Shown: positions 8,515 through 17,703 of the stretch, one piece after another
Layout of the letters: each line of letters opens with the position of its first letter
Position numbering within the stretch: the stretch's first letter is position 1
Assembly: GCF_038246755.1 (NCBI RefSeq)
Contig: NZ_CP134706.1
Span: 5,831,501 to 5,895,500, forward strand
DNA length: 64,000 nucleotides
Source of the DNA: Micromonospora sp. FIMYZ51
Lineage (GTDB): Bacteria; Actinomycetota; Actinomycetes; Mycobacteriales; Micromonosporaceae
Direction: 5' to 3'
Notes under the pieces: model-generated
Told to the model about the DNA's origin: nothing
The model's input: only the letters and a program-made list of their open reading frames with translations
The model's database searches: none
Position numbers and translations under genes: made by a program

Positions 8515-9609
8515 ATGGCTAAGAAGATGCTTGGGAAGGTGGTAGCGGGGGCCGCCCTCGGCGGCGCCTCCCTGCTGGTGTTCGCGCCGGGGGTCGCGTA
8601 CGCCGACGGCCAGCCACACGAGGATGAGGGCAAGGTCTTCGCCAAGCCGCACGCGGTCAAGCCCGGCGAAGAGGTCAAGCTGGTGGAGATCTGCGCGGAG
8701 CCGCAGGAGAACGCCTTCGTCTGGTCCAAGGTCACCGGCAAGGTCAAGCTCGAACCGGCCCGCGACGGCCATGAGCGGGGTGCGGACCGCAACAGCCGGG
8801 GCGAGGAGGACTCGTACGAGCACGGCAAGAGGGACTTCTACGAGCACCGGAAGGACTTCTACGAGCACGGCGAGGACGGCGCCTACGAGCACGGCAAGGG
8901 CGACCAGGGCTGGCCGGGCGAGGAGAAGGACTGGCAGGGCGACAAGGACTGGCAGGGCGACAAGGGCGAAGAAAAGGACTGGAAGGGGGAAGACAAGGAC
9001 TGGCAGGGCGGCGAGGGCCGCGAGGAAGGCCACGGCCCCGAGGAAGGCCGCGGACCCGAGGAAGGCCGCGGACCCGAGGAAGGCCACGGCCCCGAGGAGG
9101 GCAAGGACGGCGCGAAGCCCGGCGAGGACGCCGCCAAGCCGAAGCCGAAGGACGGTGCCGGTGGCGGTGCCATGGCCGATGGCGACCGCGACTGGAGGGG
9201 CGAGGAGCACGGCCAGGACCCCGAGGGCCGCGACTACACCGAGCGCGAGAGCTACGAGCGCGGCGAGAAGTCGGGCTACGAGGGCGGCCGGTGGGCCGAC
9301 GGTGGCTGGGAGGACGAGAAGTCCGGGGAGTACGGCGAGAGCGACCGCTGGGAGCACAAGAAGGACTTCGTCTACTACGGCGAGGCCCGGGTCGCCGAGC
9401 ACGCCGAGCCCGGGACGTACAAGCTCAAGGGCTCCTGCGGCGAGGGCGAACTGGTAGTCCTGCCGCGCGGTGGCGTGCATGCCGGCGACGGCGGTGCCAC
9501 CGGAGCCGACCGGGGCCTGGCCACCGCCGGGGTGAGCCTGGTCGGCGCGGCCGCCCTCGGTGGCCTCGTGCTGCTGCGCCGGCGTCGGGCCGATGAGTTC
9601 GCGGCCTGA
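8515..9609 (+). CDS. Secreted, charged repeat-rich surface protein, putative sortase substrate
   Basis: The 364-residue protein has a signal peptide (MAKKMLGKVVAG..., cleavage near AYA-DG, residue 30). A long, very hydrophilic central region follows, dominated by short repeats of the YEHGK, DWQGDK and GPEEGRGPEEG types. Flanking segments (KPGEEVKLVEICAEP and EPGTYKLKGSCGEGELVVLP) resemble the two halves of a small beta domain with one Cys each. The C-terminus has a small glycine motif (VHAGDGGATG), a hydrophobic segment and RRRRADEFAA, the layout of a sortase sorting signal without a classical LPXTG. The sortase gene overlaps its 3' end. An in-frame GTG at 8503 is an alternative start. Confidence 0.8.
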   Translation: MAKKMLGKVVAGAALGGASLLVFAPGVAYADGQPHEDEGKVFAKPHAVKPGEEVKLVEICAEPQENAFVWSKVTGKVKLEPARDGHERGADRNSRGEEDSYEHGKRDFYEHRKDFYEHGEDGAYEHGKGDQGWPGEEKDWQGDKDWQGDKGEEKDWKGEDKDWQGGEGREEGHGPEEGRGPEEGRGPEEGHGPEEGKDGAKPGEDAAKPKPKDGAGGGAMADGDRDWRGEEHGQDPEGRDYTERESYERGEKSGYEGGRWADGGWEDEKSGEYGESDRWEHKKDFVYYGEARVAEHAEPGTYKLKGSCGEGELVVLPRGGVHAGDGGATGADRGLATAGVSLVGAAALGGLVLLRRRRADEFAA

Positions 9610-10300
9610 CCCGACGGCGAGACGGGCCGGCGGCCGTCACGGCAACCCGTGGCGCGCCGCCGGCGCCGCCGTCGTCGTCCTACTGGCCATGGTCGGCTCC
9701 GGACTGGTCGGCGCCGCACTGAACGGCACCGCACCGCCGCCGCAGCCGATCGCACACGCCGGGACCGGGCTGCCCGATCCCCGACCCGCCGACCCGAGGG
9801 CGCACGCCGAACCCGGCGACGCCGGGCAGGGCCCGCTGGGGCTGTCCCGCTCCGCCCCCGTCAAGATCAGCATCCCTCGCATCGGCGTCGACGCGGACAT
9901 CATGTCGCTGGGCACCAACCCGGACGGCACGGTGCAGGTTCCCCCGCTACAGCAGGCCCTGCTCGCCGGCTGGTACGAGCCAGGACCGAGCCCGGGCGAA
10001 GTGGGCAACGCGGTGATCGTCGGACACGTCGACTCGGCCGCGATCGGACCGGCGGTCTTCTACTCCCTCGGTGCCCTGCAACCCGGTGACACCATCACGG
10101 TCAGCCGGCAGGACGGCAGCTCGGCGAGCTTCCGGGTCGACTCGGTCTCCGCCCACCCGAAGGACGACTTCCCCACCGAGCAGGTGTACGGCCCGAGCGA
10201 CCGGCCCGGACTGCGGGTGATCACCTGCGGCGGCCAGTTCGACGAGGCGAGCGGCGACTACCCCGACAACGTGATCGTTTTCGCCTCGCTGCTCGACTGA
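9593..10300 (+). CDS. Class F-type sortase
   Basis: This 235-residue membrane-bound transpeptidase has a short cytoplasmic N-terminus, one membrane segment (about residues 20-42), a Pro-rich spacer and a sortase domain from about residue 80 (VKISIPRIGVDADIM). The catalytic His145 lies in VGHVDS and Cys212 in VITCGG. The region after the Cys reads FDEASGDYPDNVIVFA, where I cannot identify the expected catalytic Arg by eye. The ATG at 9593 overlaps the upstream surface-protein gene by 17 nt, so the two are coupled. By context it should anchor the preceding protein to peptidoglycan; that pairing is inference. Confidence 0.88.
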   Translation: MSSRPDPTARRAGGRHGNPWRAAGAAVVVLLAMVGSGLVGAALNGTAPPPQPIAHAGTGLPDPRPADPRAHAEPGDAGQGPLGLSRSAPVKISIPRIGVDADIMSLGTNPDGTVQVPPLQQALLAGWYEPGPSPGEVGNAVIVGHVDSAAIGPAVFYSLGALQPGDTITVSRQDGSSASFRVDSVSAHPKDDFPTEQVYGPSDRPGLRVITCGGQFDEASGDYPDNVIVFASLLD

Positions 10301-10316
10301 GCGAACCCCCCACGAC

Positions 10317-10347
10317 GGTGGCCCGGCGGCTTTGCCGCCGGGCCACC
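10317..10347. terminator. Bidirectional terminator between sortase and GDH genes
   Basis: A perfect 14-bp stem, GGTGGCCCGGCGGC with its complement and a TTT loop, lies between two convergent genes. Confidence 0.75.
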
Positions 10348-10353
10348 CGGCCG

Positions 10354-13300
10354 TCAACTGGCTGCGGAGGTGCGGACCAGGGTGCGGATCTGGCGAAGCA
10401 GGACCGACAGGGCCGCGAGGTCGGCGCGGGACTCGTCGAACTCGTCCATCGCCCGTTCGGCACGGTGGATCGAGGTCGCGTTCGACTGTTCCCACTGCTG
10501 CACCCGCTCCTGCGGCGGCAGGTCGACCGGCGTCGAGTCGAGCACCTCCGCAGTGAGCGCGGCCAGCGCGGCGTACAGGTCGTAGCGCAGCGCCATCCGG
10601 GCGAGGGTCTGCCAGCGGTCCTCGCGCGGCAACAGCGAGATCTTCGACAGCAGCGCGTCCACCCGGAACCGGTCCGAGAGTACGAAGTAGACCGAGGCCA
10701 CCTCGCTCACGTCGCGCCCGGTCCCGGCGGCGGTCTCCACCACGTCGAGCAGACCGAAGCTGTACATCAGGCGGGTGCTCTGCTCGGCGAGCTCGCGGGG
10801 CAGACCGCGCTCGGTCATCGAGTCGATGTGCGCCGCGATGGCCGCCCGCTCGTCGCCGAAGAAGAGCGTCTCCAGGTCAGGTAGCAGCTGAGCCACGCCG
10901 GCACGCAGCCGATCGATCTCCGCCGGCACGTTCAGCGGCGAACGCCGGTTGGTCACCAGCCAGCGCACCGCCCGGTCGAGCAGCCGACGGGTGTCCAGGT
11001 AGACGTCGGTCTGCAACTGCGGGTCGACCTTGTTGTCCAGCGCCTCGACCGCGTCCCAGAGCTCACGCAGCCTGAACACGTCGCGGACCACCACGTACGC
11101 CCGGATCACGTCGGCCGCCGACGCGGCGGTCTCCTCCACCACCCGGAAGACGAACGAGATGCCGCCCCGGTTGATCGCCTCGTTGACCAGCACCGTGGTG
11201 ACGATGTCACGGCGCAGCCGGTGCCGGCCCATCCGCTCGGCGAAGCGCTCGCGCATCGGCGTCGGGAAGTAGTTGGTCAGGACCTCGTTGGTCCACTCCT
11301 CGTCGGCCAGCCCCTCGCCGAGGATCTCCTTCTCCAACGCGATCTTCACGTACGCCAGCAGCACCGCGAACTCCGGCGCGGTCAGCCCGGCCTCGGCCCG
11401 TACCGCCAGTTCCTCGTCCGCGGGCAGCCCCTCAAGCGCCCGGTTCAGCGTCCCGGAACGCTCCAGCTCGATGATCATCCGGCGGTGCACCGGGAGCAAC
11501 GAGGCGGCCTGGGCCTGCGAGTTGTTGATCGCCCGAGCCTGGTCGTAGTTGTCCCGCAGCACCAGCTCGGCGACCTCTTCGGTCATCTGGGCGAGCAGCT
11601 CGTCCCGTTCGGGGACGGTCAGTTCACCGTCGGCGACCGCGGTGTTCAGCAGGATCTTGATGTTCACCTCGTGGTCGGAGCAGTCCACCCCGGCCGCGTT
11701 GTCGATGAAGTCGGTGTACATCCGACCGCCCGACTGGGCGTACTCGATCCGGCCATGCTGGGTGAAGCCCAGGTTGCCACCCTCGCCTACCACCCGGCAG
11801 CGCAGGTGGCGGCCGTCCACCCGGATCGCGTCGTTGGACTTGTCACCCACCTGCGCGTTCGTCTCGCTGGACGCCTTCACGTACGTGCCGATGCCGCCGT
11901 TCCAGAACAGATCGACCGGCGCGGTCAGGATCGCCTTCATCAGCTCCTGCGGGCTCAACTGCTCGACCTCGTCGGGCAGTCCGAGTACCGCGCGGACCTG
12001 CGGCGACACCGGCACCGACTTGGCCGTACGCGAATAGACCCCGCCGCCGGCCGAGATCAGCTCGGCGTTGTAGTCCTCCCAGCTCGAACGGGGCAGCTCG
12101 AACAGCCGCTTCCGCTCGGCGTACGAGGTGGCCGCGTCCGGATCCGGGTCCAGGAAGATGTGCCGGTGGTCGAAGGCGCCCACCAGCCGGATGTGCTTCG
12201 ACAGCAGCATGCCGTTGCCGAACACGTCACCGGACATGTCACCGACGCCGACCACGGTGAAGTCCTGGCTCTGGGTGTCGTGGCCCAGCTCGCGGAAGTG
12301 CCGCTTGACCGACTCCCAGGCGCCCCGGGCGGTGATGCCCATCTTCTTGTGGTCGTAGCCGGCCGAACCGCCGGAGGCGAAGGCGTCGCCCATCCAGAAC
12401 TCGTGCGCGATGGAGATCTCGTTGGCGATGTCGGAGAAGCTCGCGGTGCCCTTGTCCGCCGCCACCACCATGTACGGGTCGTCGCCGTCGTGCCGGACCA
12501 CGTCCTCGGGCGGCACGATCTCACCGGCCACGATGTTGTCGGTGACGTCGAGCAGGGCGCCGACGAACTGCTGGTAGCAGGCGACGGCCTCGTCCCGGTC
12601 ACCGGGCTTCTGCTTGAGCACGAAGCCACCCTTGGCGCCCACCGGCACGATCACGGCGTTCTTCACCATCTGCGCCTTGACCAGGCCGAGCACCTCGGTA
12701 CGGAAGTCCTCCCGCCGGTCGGACCAGCGCAGGCCACCCCGGGCCACCGGACCGAACCGCAGGTGTACGCCCTCGAACCGGGGCGAGTACACGAAGATCT
12801 CGAACTTCGGGCGGGGCGCCGGCAGCTCCGGGATCGCCTGCGGATCCAGCTTGAACGCCACGTACGGCTTGGGCCGTCCGCCGACCGGCTTCTGATAGAA
12901 GCTGGTCCGCAGGGTGGCCTGGATCAGCGACAGGTACGACCGCAGGATGCGGTCCTGGTCGAGGCTGGCCACGTCGTCCAGCGCGGCCTGCAACTCGTCG
13001 ACCAGCTCGGCGCTGCGCTGCGCACGCTGTTCGTCGGTGAGCGACCCCGGCTGGAACCGCGCCTCGAAAAGCTGCACCAGCAGGGTGGCCAGGCGCGGGT
13101 ACGCGATGAATGTCGACTCCATGTAGTCCTGGGAGAAGACGGTGCCGGTCTGGCGCAGGTACTTCGCGTACGCCCGCAGCACCACCACCTGCCGCCAGGT
13201 CAGCCCGGCGCGCAGCACCAGCTCGTTGAAGCCGTCCACTTCGGCCTCGGCCCGCCACGCCGCGGCGAAGGCGTTCTCCACGTGCGGACGTACCTCGGAC

Positions 13301-15408
13301 AGTTCCTGGTGTCCCTCGGGCAGTTGCAGCCCGAAGTCGTACAGCCAGATCCGGCCGTCCACCCGTTCCACCTCGTACGGGTGCTCGTCGACCACCCGTA
13401 CGCCGAGCGAGTGCAGCACCGGCAGCACCGCCGAGAGCATCATCGGCTCGCCGTACCGGTAGACCTTGAACCGGACGTCCATCGACTCGTCGACATCCGG
13501 GCCCCGGCCGCCGGCACGCGGCGTCAGCTGCTTGCGGAACAGGTGCATCTCCAGCTGGCCAGGCTCCTCCAGCAACTCCAGCTTGGCCAGGTCCTTCATC
13601 GCCTCGTACGGCGTGTGAGTGTCCTTGTAGCCCTCCGGGAAGGCGTCGGCGTACCGACCGAACAGGTGCTTGGCCTGCTCGTCGCCGAGCTTGCGCTCCA
13701 GCACCAGCCGGTAGTCGTCGTCCCAGAGCCGGGTGGCGTCGGCCAGCTCCTCGGCGAGCAGATCGGCATCGATGTCGCCGGGCGGCCGGGTCGGGTCGGT
13801 ACGCACGATGAAGTGCACCCGGGCCAGCATCGACTCGGTCACCCTTGTGGTGTAGTCGACCCCGACGCCGTTCAGCTCACGGAGCAGGATGTCCTGCATG
13901 CGCAGCCGGTTCTGGGTGGTGAACCGGTCCCGGGGCAGGTAGATCAGGCAGGAGATGAACCGCCCGTACGCGTCCCGGCGCAGGAAGACCCGCAACTGCC
14001 GGCGCCCGGCCATCCGCAGTACGCCGATCACCGCGTGGTACAGGTCGTCGGTCTTGATCTGGAACAGCTCGTCGCGCGGGTACGTCTCCAGGATCTGCAA
14101 CAGGTCCTTGCCGGAGTGGCTGCGCAGGCTCAGGCCCGACCGGTCCAGCACCTCGGCGACCTTGCGCCGGACCACCGGCAGCTCCTGCACGCTGGTCCGG
14201 TACGCGGCGGTGGAGAAGAGGCCGAGAAAACGCCGCTCCCCCACCACGTCGCCGTTGGCGTCGAAAATCTTGAAGCCGATGTAGTCCAGGTAGGCCGAGC
14301 GGTGCACGGTGGCCCGCGAGTTGGCCTTGGTGATGATCAGCAGGCGCTTCTCGGTGACCTTCTCGTGCGCCTCCGGCGTCATCGACGACAACGCGCGGGC
14401 CTCCGGCGAGTCCTGCCGCAGGATGCCCAACCCGGTGCCGAGCACCGCCTCCAGCGCCGGCCCACCCTGGGCCGAGTCCGGCACCAGCCGGTACTCCCGG
14501 TAGCCGAGGAAGGTGAAATGGTCGTGGGCGAGCCAGCGCAGCAGCTCCACCGAGTCGGTGATGTCCTTCTCCGGCACCGGCGGTCGGTTGTCGCCGGTCC
14601 GTGCGGTGGCCAACTCCTCGGCGAGCGCGAGGGCCCGCTGGCGCATCTTCGGCCAGTCCTCCACGGCCTCCCGCACGTCGGTGAGCACCCGCTGCAACTC
14701 CCGGCGCAGCCGGTCCCGTTCCTCCGGGTCGCGGACCGGGTCGATCTCGATGTGCATCCAGCTCTCGACCAGGTCACCGGAGATCGCATCGTCCGGCTCC
14801 ACGTCGGCGGCCACCTCGACCAGCCGGCCCAGCGGCTCCCGGCGCACCACGACCAGCGGGTGCACCAGCAGGTGCACGTCCAGGTGGTGGGTGTTGAGCA
14901 GGGCGGTCACCGAGTCGACCAGGAAGGGCATGTCGTCGGTGACGATCTCTATGACGCTGTGGTGCTGTTCCGCGTCGGGTGAGTGGATCCGCAGCTTCAG
15001 CTCTCCCGGCACCCGCTGAAGGGCCAGCTCCCGGTGGGCCCGGGCGGCGTCGAGCATCTCCTCGGCGGTGAACCCGATCAGCTCCTCGTCCGGCGCGAAC
15101 CGCCAGAACCGGCTGACCAGGGTCGCCGCGTCGTGGTCGTCGCCGGCCAGCGCCACCGCCTGGGCCACCAGCCGCTCGGCGTTCGGTACCGGCTCGTCGA
15201 GCTCGGCGTCCTCCACGTCGTCCGCCAGCGCATCCGGCGGCAGGCCCAGATCGTAGAGGGTGTCCATGCTCGAACCGGTCATGCCGGTCACTCCTGAGTC
15301 GAGCCGGCCGAAGCCGTCCCCGTCGGTCGCCGTGTCGAAGCTGTCGTCCCGGCCGGTATCAGCCTGCCGGAGGTCGGGTTCCGGTTTTATCGCCGGACGC
15401 CGGTCCAT
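10354..15408 (-). CDS. NAD-dependent glutamate dehydrogenase, large (about 180 kDa) class
   Basis: The protein of about 1684 residues matches the 'Bac_GDH' class first described in Streptomyces, which oxidises glutamate to 2-oxoglutarate and ammonia with NAD+. The N-terminal half holds ACT-like regulatory segments (HSVIEIVTDDMPFLVDSVTA). The catalytic core (about residues 800-1300) contains GPVARGGLRWSDR, the active-site region VPVGAKGGFVLKQ near residue 923 and the nucleotide-binding stretch VGVGDMSGDVFGNG near 1053. The C-terminal third is helical. The ATG at 15408 is chosen because GAGGGGAG lies 8 nt upstream; a GTG at 15417 directly abuts that ribosome site and is less likely. It is monocistronic and ends at a bidirectional hairpin. 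Confidence 0.93.
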   Translation of the reverse strand: MDRRPAIKPEPDLRQADTGRDDSFDTATDGDGFGRLDSGVTGMTGSSMDTLYDLGLPPDALADDVEDAELDEPVPNAERLVAQAVALAGDDHDAATLVSRFWRFAPDEELIGFTAEEMLDAARAHRELALQRVPGELKLRIHSPDAEQHHSVIEIVTDDMPFLVDSVTALLNTHHLDVHLLVHPLVVVRREPLGRLVEVAADVEPDDAISGDLVESWMHIEIDPVRDPEERDRLRRELQRVLTDVREAVEDWPKMRQRALALAEELATARTGDNRPPVPEKDITDSVELLRWLAHDHFTFLGYREYRLVPDSAQGGPALEAVLGTGLGILRQDSPEARALSSMTPEAHEKVTEKRLLIITKANSRATVHRSAYLDYIGFKIFDANGDVVGERRFLGLFSTAAYRTSVQELPVVRRKVAEVLDRSGLSLRSHSGKDLLQILETYPRDELFQIKTDDLYHAVIGVLRMAGRRQLRVFLRRDAYGRFISCLIYLPRDRFTTQNRLRMQDILLRELNGVGVDYTTRVTESMLARVHFIVRTDPTRPPGDIDADLLAEELADATRLWDDDYRLVLERKLGDEQAKHLFGRYADAFPEGYKDTHTPYEAMKDLAKLELLEEPGQLEMHLFRKQLTPRAGGRGPDVDESMDVRFKVYRYGEPMMLSAVLPVLHSLGVRVVDEHPYEVERVDGRIWLYDFGLQLPEGHQELSEVRPHVENAFAAAWRAEAEVDGFNELVLRAGLTWRQVVVLRAYAKYLRQTGTVFSQDYMESTFIAYPRLATLLVQLFEARFQPGSLTDEQRAQRSAELVDELQAALDDVASLDQDRILRSYLSLIQATLRTSFYQKPVGGRPKPYVAFKLDPQAIPELPAPRPKFEIFVYSPRFEGVHLRFGPVARGGLRWSDRREDFRTEVLGLVKAQMVKNAVIVPVGAKGGFVLKQKPGDRDEAVACYQQFVGALLDVTDNIVAGEIVPPEDVVRHDGDDPYMVVAADKGTASFSDIANEISIAHEFWMGDAFASGGSAGYDHKKMGITARGAWESVKRHFRELGHDTQSQDFTVVGVGDMSGDVFGNGMLLSKHIRLVGAFDHRHIFLDPDPDAATSYAERKRLFELPRSSWEDYNAELISAGGGVYSRTAKSVPVSPQVRAVLGLPDEVEQLSPQELMKAILTAPVDLFWNGGIGTYVKASSETNAQVGDKSNDAIRVDGRHLRCRVVGEGGNLGFTQHGRIEYAQSGGRMYTDFIDNAAGVDCSDHEVNIKILLNTAVADGELTVPERDELLAQMTEEVAELVLRDNYDQARAINNSQAQAASLLPVHRRMIIELERSGTLNRALEGLPADEELAVRAEAGLTAPEFAVLLAYVKIALEKEILGEGLADEEWTNEVLTNYFPTPMRERFAERMGRHRLRRDIVTTVLVNEAINRGGISFVFRVVEETAASAADVIRAYVVVRDVFRLRELWDAVEALDNKVDPQLQTDVYLDTRRLLDRAVRWLVTNRRSPLNVPAEIDRLRAGVAQLLPDLETLFFGDERAAIAAHIDSMTERGLPRELAEQSTRLMYSFGLLDVVETAAGTGRDVSEVASVYFVLSDRFRVDALLSKISLLPREDRWQTLARMALRYDLYAALAALTAEVLDSTPVDLPPQERVQQWEQSNATSIHRAERAMDEFDESRADLAALSVLLRQIRTLVRTSAAS

Positions 15409-15549
15409 CGGTGCCACTCCCCTCGACCCACCGCGTTGTGGGTCACTCTGCCGCCAAGCCTAGGCCGACCGACCGGTTCCCACGTCGGCGGACCCCGGCC
15501 GGACTTCCGGTTCGAGACGGTCGTCCTTTCACCCGTTGCGGTACGAGGT

Positions 15550-15587
15550 TCGGCCGGCTCCGGAGTACTCGGCCGGCTCCGGAGTAC
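15550..15587. repeat. Perfect 19-bp tandem duplication
   Basis: Two abutting identical copies of TCGGCCGGCTCCGGAGTAC (15550-15568 and 15569-15587) lie in the divergent intergenic region between the GDH and PBP genes. They could be paired binding sites or a recent slippage duplication. Confidence 0.85.
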
Positions 15588-15712
15588 CCCGCCTGATGTT
15601 GTTCATCACAACCCGCTGGCTCGTCTTTTCCCCCGTCGCGGGCCGACCGGGGCGATGCGGGGCGCCGACACGTACTAGCGTGCAAGTCACCCGACCAGGA
15701 GGAAACCACCCG

Positions 15713-17653
15713 ATGCACCGGCCTCGTCACCCCCTGTCACGACTCGCCGCCGCCACCGTCGGTCTGCTGGCCTCGACCACCCTGGTCGCCTGCTCCGGCG
15801 AGGACGGCCCGCAGCGCAGCGTGGACGCCTTCCTGGCCGGCTGGCACTCGGGCGACCTGAACGCGGTCGGCTTCGTGGACCCGACCGGTGCCAAGATCGC
15901 GGCAGCGGACGTCGTGCGGGAGATCAAGACGCTCTCCGGCGAGCTTGTCGAAACGCCGCCCAAACTGACCCGGCAGGGCGACCCGAAGGTGGTCCAGAAC
16001 ACCGCCACCGCAACCATCCGGATCGAGTGGGCGCTGCCGGGCGAGACGAGCTGGGCGTACGACCGCCCGGTGCGGCTCGCTCAGGGCCGCGACGACGAGT
16101 GGCAGGTGATCTGGGAGCCCTCGCTCGTGCACGAACAGCTCACCAGCGGCGACCGGCTCGGCCTGCGGCGGGTGCCGGCCGCCCGGGCCGGCGTGCTCGA
16201 CGGTGCCGGCGAGCAACTCGTCACGGCGCGCCCGGTGGTCCGGGTGGGCGTGCAGCCGAACCAGGTGACCGACCTCAAGGCGTTGACCCGCCAACTGGAC
16301 AGCGCGTTCCGCGCGATCAAGCCGGCGATCACCCCACCGGTGGACCTGTCCGGCCTGGCCAAGCGGGTCGACGAGGCGCAACCGACCGCGTTCGTCGAGG
16401 TGGTAACCCTGCGCGACGAGGCGTACCGGCAGATCAAACCGCGGATCCACGGCCTGTCCGGCACGAAGTTCGTCACCGACGAGTTGGATCTCGCCCCGAC
16501 CCGCGAGTTCGCCCGCGCGGTGCTCGGCACCGTCGACCCGGCCCAGGCCGACGACCTGGCCAAGTTCCCCGACCGCTACTCCCCCGGCGACATGGTGGGG
16601 CACGGCGGATTGCAGGGCCGGTGGGACGAGCGGCTGCGCGGCGTACCGGGGCTGAGCGTGATCATCAAGCGACCGAAGCAGGACGGGACCCTGGAGGCCA
16701 CCGGCACCGAGGTGTTCCGCCGCGAGCCGCAGGCCGGCGAGCCGGTCCGGTCCACCCTCGACGTGGCCACCCAGAAAGCTGCCGACCAGGCCCTGCGCGG
16801 GGAACGCCGACGCTCCGCCCTGGTGGCCGTACGGATCAGCGACGGCGCGGTGCTCGCCGCCGCGAACGGTCCCGGCGCCGCCGGGGAGAACCTGGCCTTC
16901 ACCGCGCAGGTGCCGCCGGGCTCCACCTTCAAGATGGTAAGTGCGCTCGGGCTGGTGGAGCGCGACGCCGTCACCCCGGACACCACTGTCGACTGCCCCA
17001 AGACCGCCACCGTGGACGGCCGCTCGTTCAAGAACTCCGACGACTTCGCCCTCGGCAAGGTGCCGTTCCGCACCATCTTCGCCAAGTCCTGCAACACCGC
17101 CTTCGCCACGCTGGCCCCGCAGCTCGGCCCCGACGGGCTCGCCGCCACCGGCCGGACGCTGGGGCTGGAGGGGCAGTGGCAGGTGGGCCTGGACGCCTTC
17201 ACCGGCAAGGTCTCCGCGAACGGTGGCGCCACCGAGCAGGCCGCCGCCGCGATCGGGCAGGGCACCACCCTGGTCAGTCCGCTGGCCATGGCCGCGGCGA
17301 CGGCGGCGGTGGCCAAGGGCGGTTTCATCCCGCCGAAGCTGATCCTCGACCCGGCTCCCGAGCCGGCGGCCGAGCCGGGCCCGGAGCTCAACCCCGAGGC
17401 GGTGGCGGCGGTACGGGCGATGATGCGCGAGGTGGTCACCAGCGGCACCGGCAGCGCCTTGCGGAACGTGCCGGGCGAGCCGGTGCACGGCAAGACCGGC
17501 ACCGCCGAGTACGACGACAATCCGAAGAACACCCATGCCTGGTTCGTCGGTTGGCAGGGCGACATCGCGTTCGCGGTCTTCGTCGAGCAGGGCGGCTCCG
17601 GCAGCGGCACCGCCGCACCCATCGCCGCCCGTTTCCTGCGCGCCCTGTCCTGA
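15713..17653 (+). CDS. Penicillin-binding lipoprotein (transpeptidase with NTF2-like N-terminal domain)
   Basis: The 646-residue protein starts with a lipoprotein signal (LASTTLVAC, lipid-modified Cys27), so it is predicted to sit on the outer face of the membrane. An NTF2-like domain (about residues 30-140) precedes a PBP dimerisation region and a class B transpeptidase domain with S404-T-F-K407, S459-C-N461 and K594-T-G596, all three active-site motifs intact. The architecture resembles the mycobacterial PBP-lipoprotein rather than FtsI. It should cross-link peptidoglycan and be a beta-lactam target. AGGAGG about 10 nt upstream fixes the ATG at 15713. Confidence 0.9.
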   Translation: MHRPRHPLSRLAAATVGLLASTTLVACSGEDGPQRSVDAFLAGWHSGDLNAVGFVDPTGAKIAAADVVREIKTLSGELVETPPKLTRQGDPKVVQNTATATIRIEWALPGETSWAYDRPVRLAQGRDDEWQVIWEPSLVHEQLTSGDRLGLRRVPAARAGVLDGAGEQLVTARPVVRVGVQPNQVTDLKALTRQLDSAFRAIKPAITPPVDLSGLAKRVDEAQPTAFVEVVTLRDEAYRQIKPRIHGLSGTKFVTDELDLAPTREFARAVLGTVDPAQADDLAKFPDRYSPGDMVGHGGLQGRWDERLRGVPGLSVIIKRPKQDGTLEATGTEVFRREPQAGEPVRSTLDVATQKAADQALRGERRRSALVAVRISDGAVLAAANGPGAAGENLAFTAQVPPGSTFKMVSALGLVERDAVTPDTTVDCPKTATVDGRSFKNSDDFALGKVPFRTIFAKSCNTAFATLAPQLGPDGLAATGRTLGLEGQWQVGLDAFTGKVSANGGATEQAAAAIGQGTTLVSPLAMAAATAAVAKGGFIPPKLILDPAPEPAAEPGPELNPEAVAAVRAMMREVVTSGTGSALRNVPGEPVHGKTGTAEYDDNPKNTHAWFVGWQGDIAFAVFVEQGGSGSGTAAPIAARFLRALS

Positions 17654-17703
17654 TCCGGCGGTTCAACCGGGACCGGCCGGTCCGGCCGCCAGCAAGAACC
17701 AGC

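Noticed and set aside
11221..14982. 1253-codon open frame on the + strand
   Set aside because: It is antisense to the NAD-GDH gene and arises from high-GC codon structure; the protein has no fold-like pattern and the GDH frame is certain.
17670..17683. GGACCGGCCGGTCC palindrome as a terminator between PBP and ureohydrolase genes
   Set aside because: It is a short self-complementary sequence without a loop; too weak to call.
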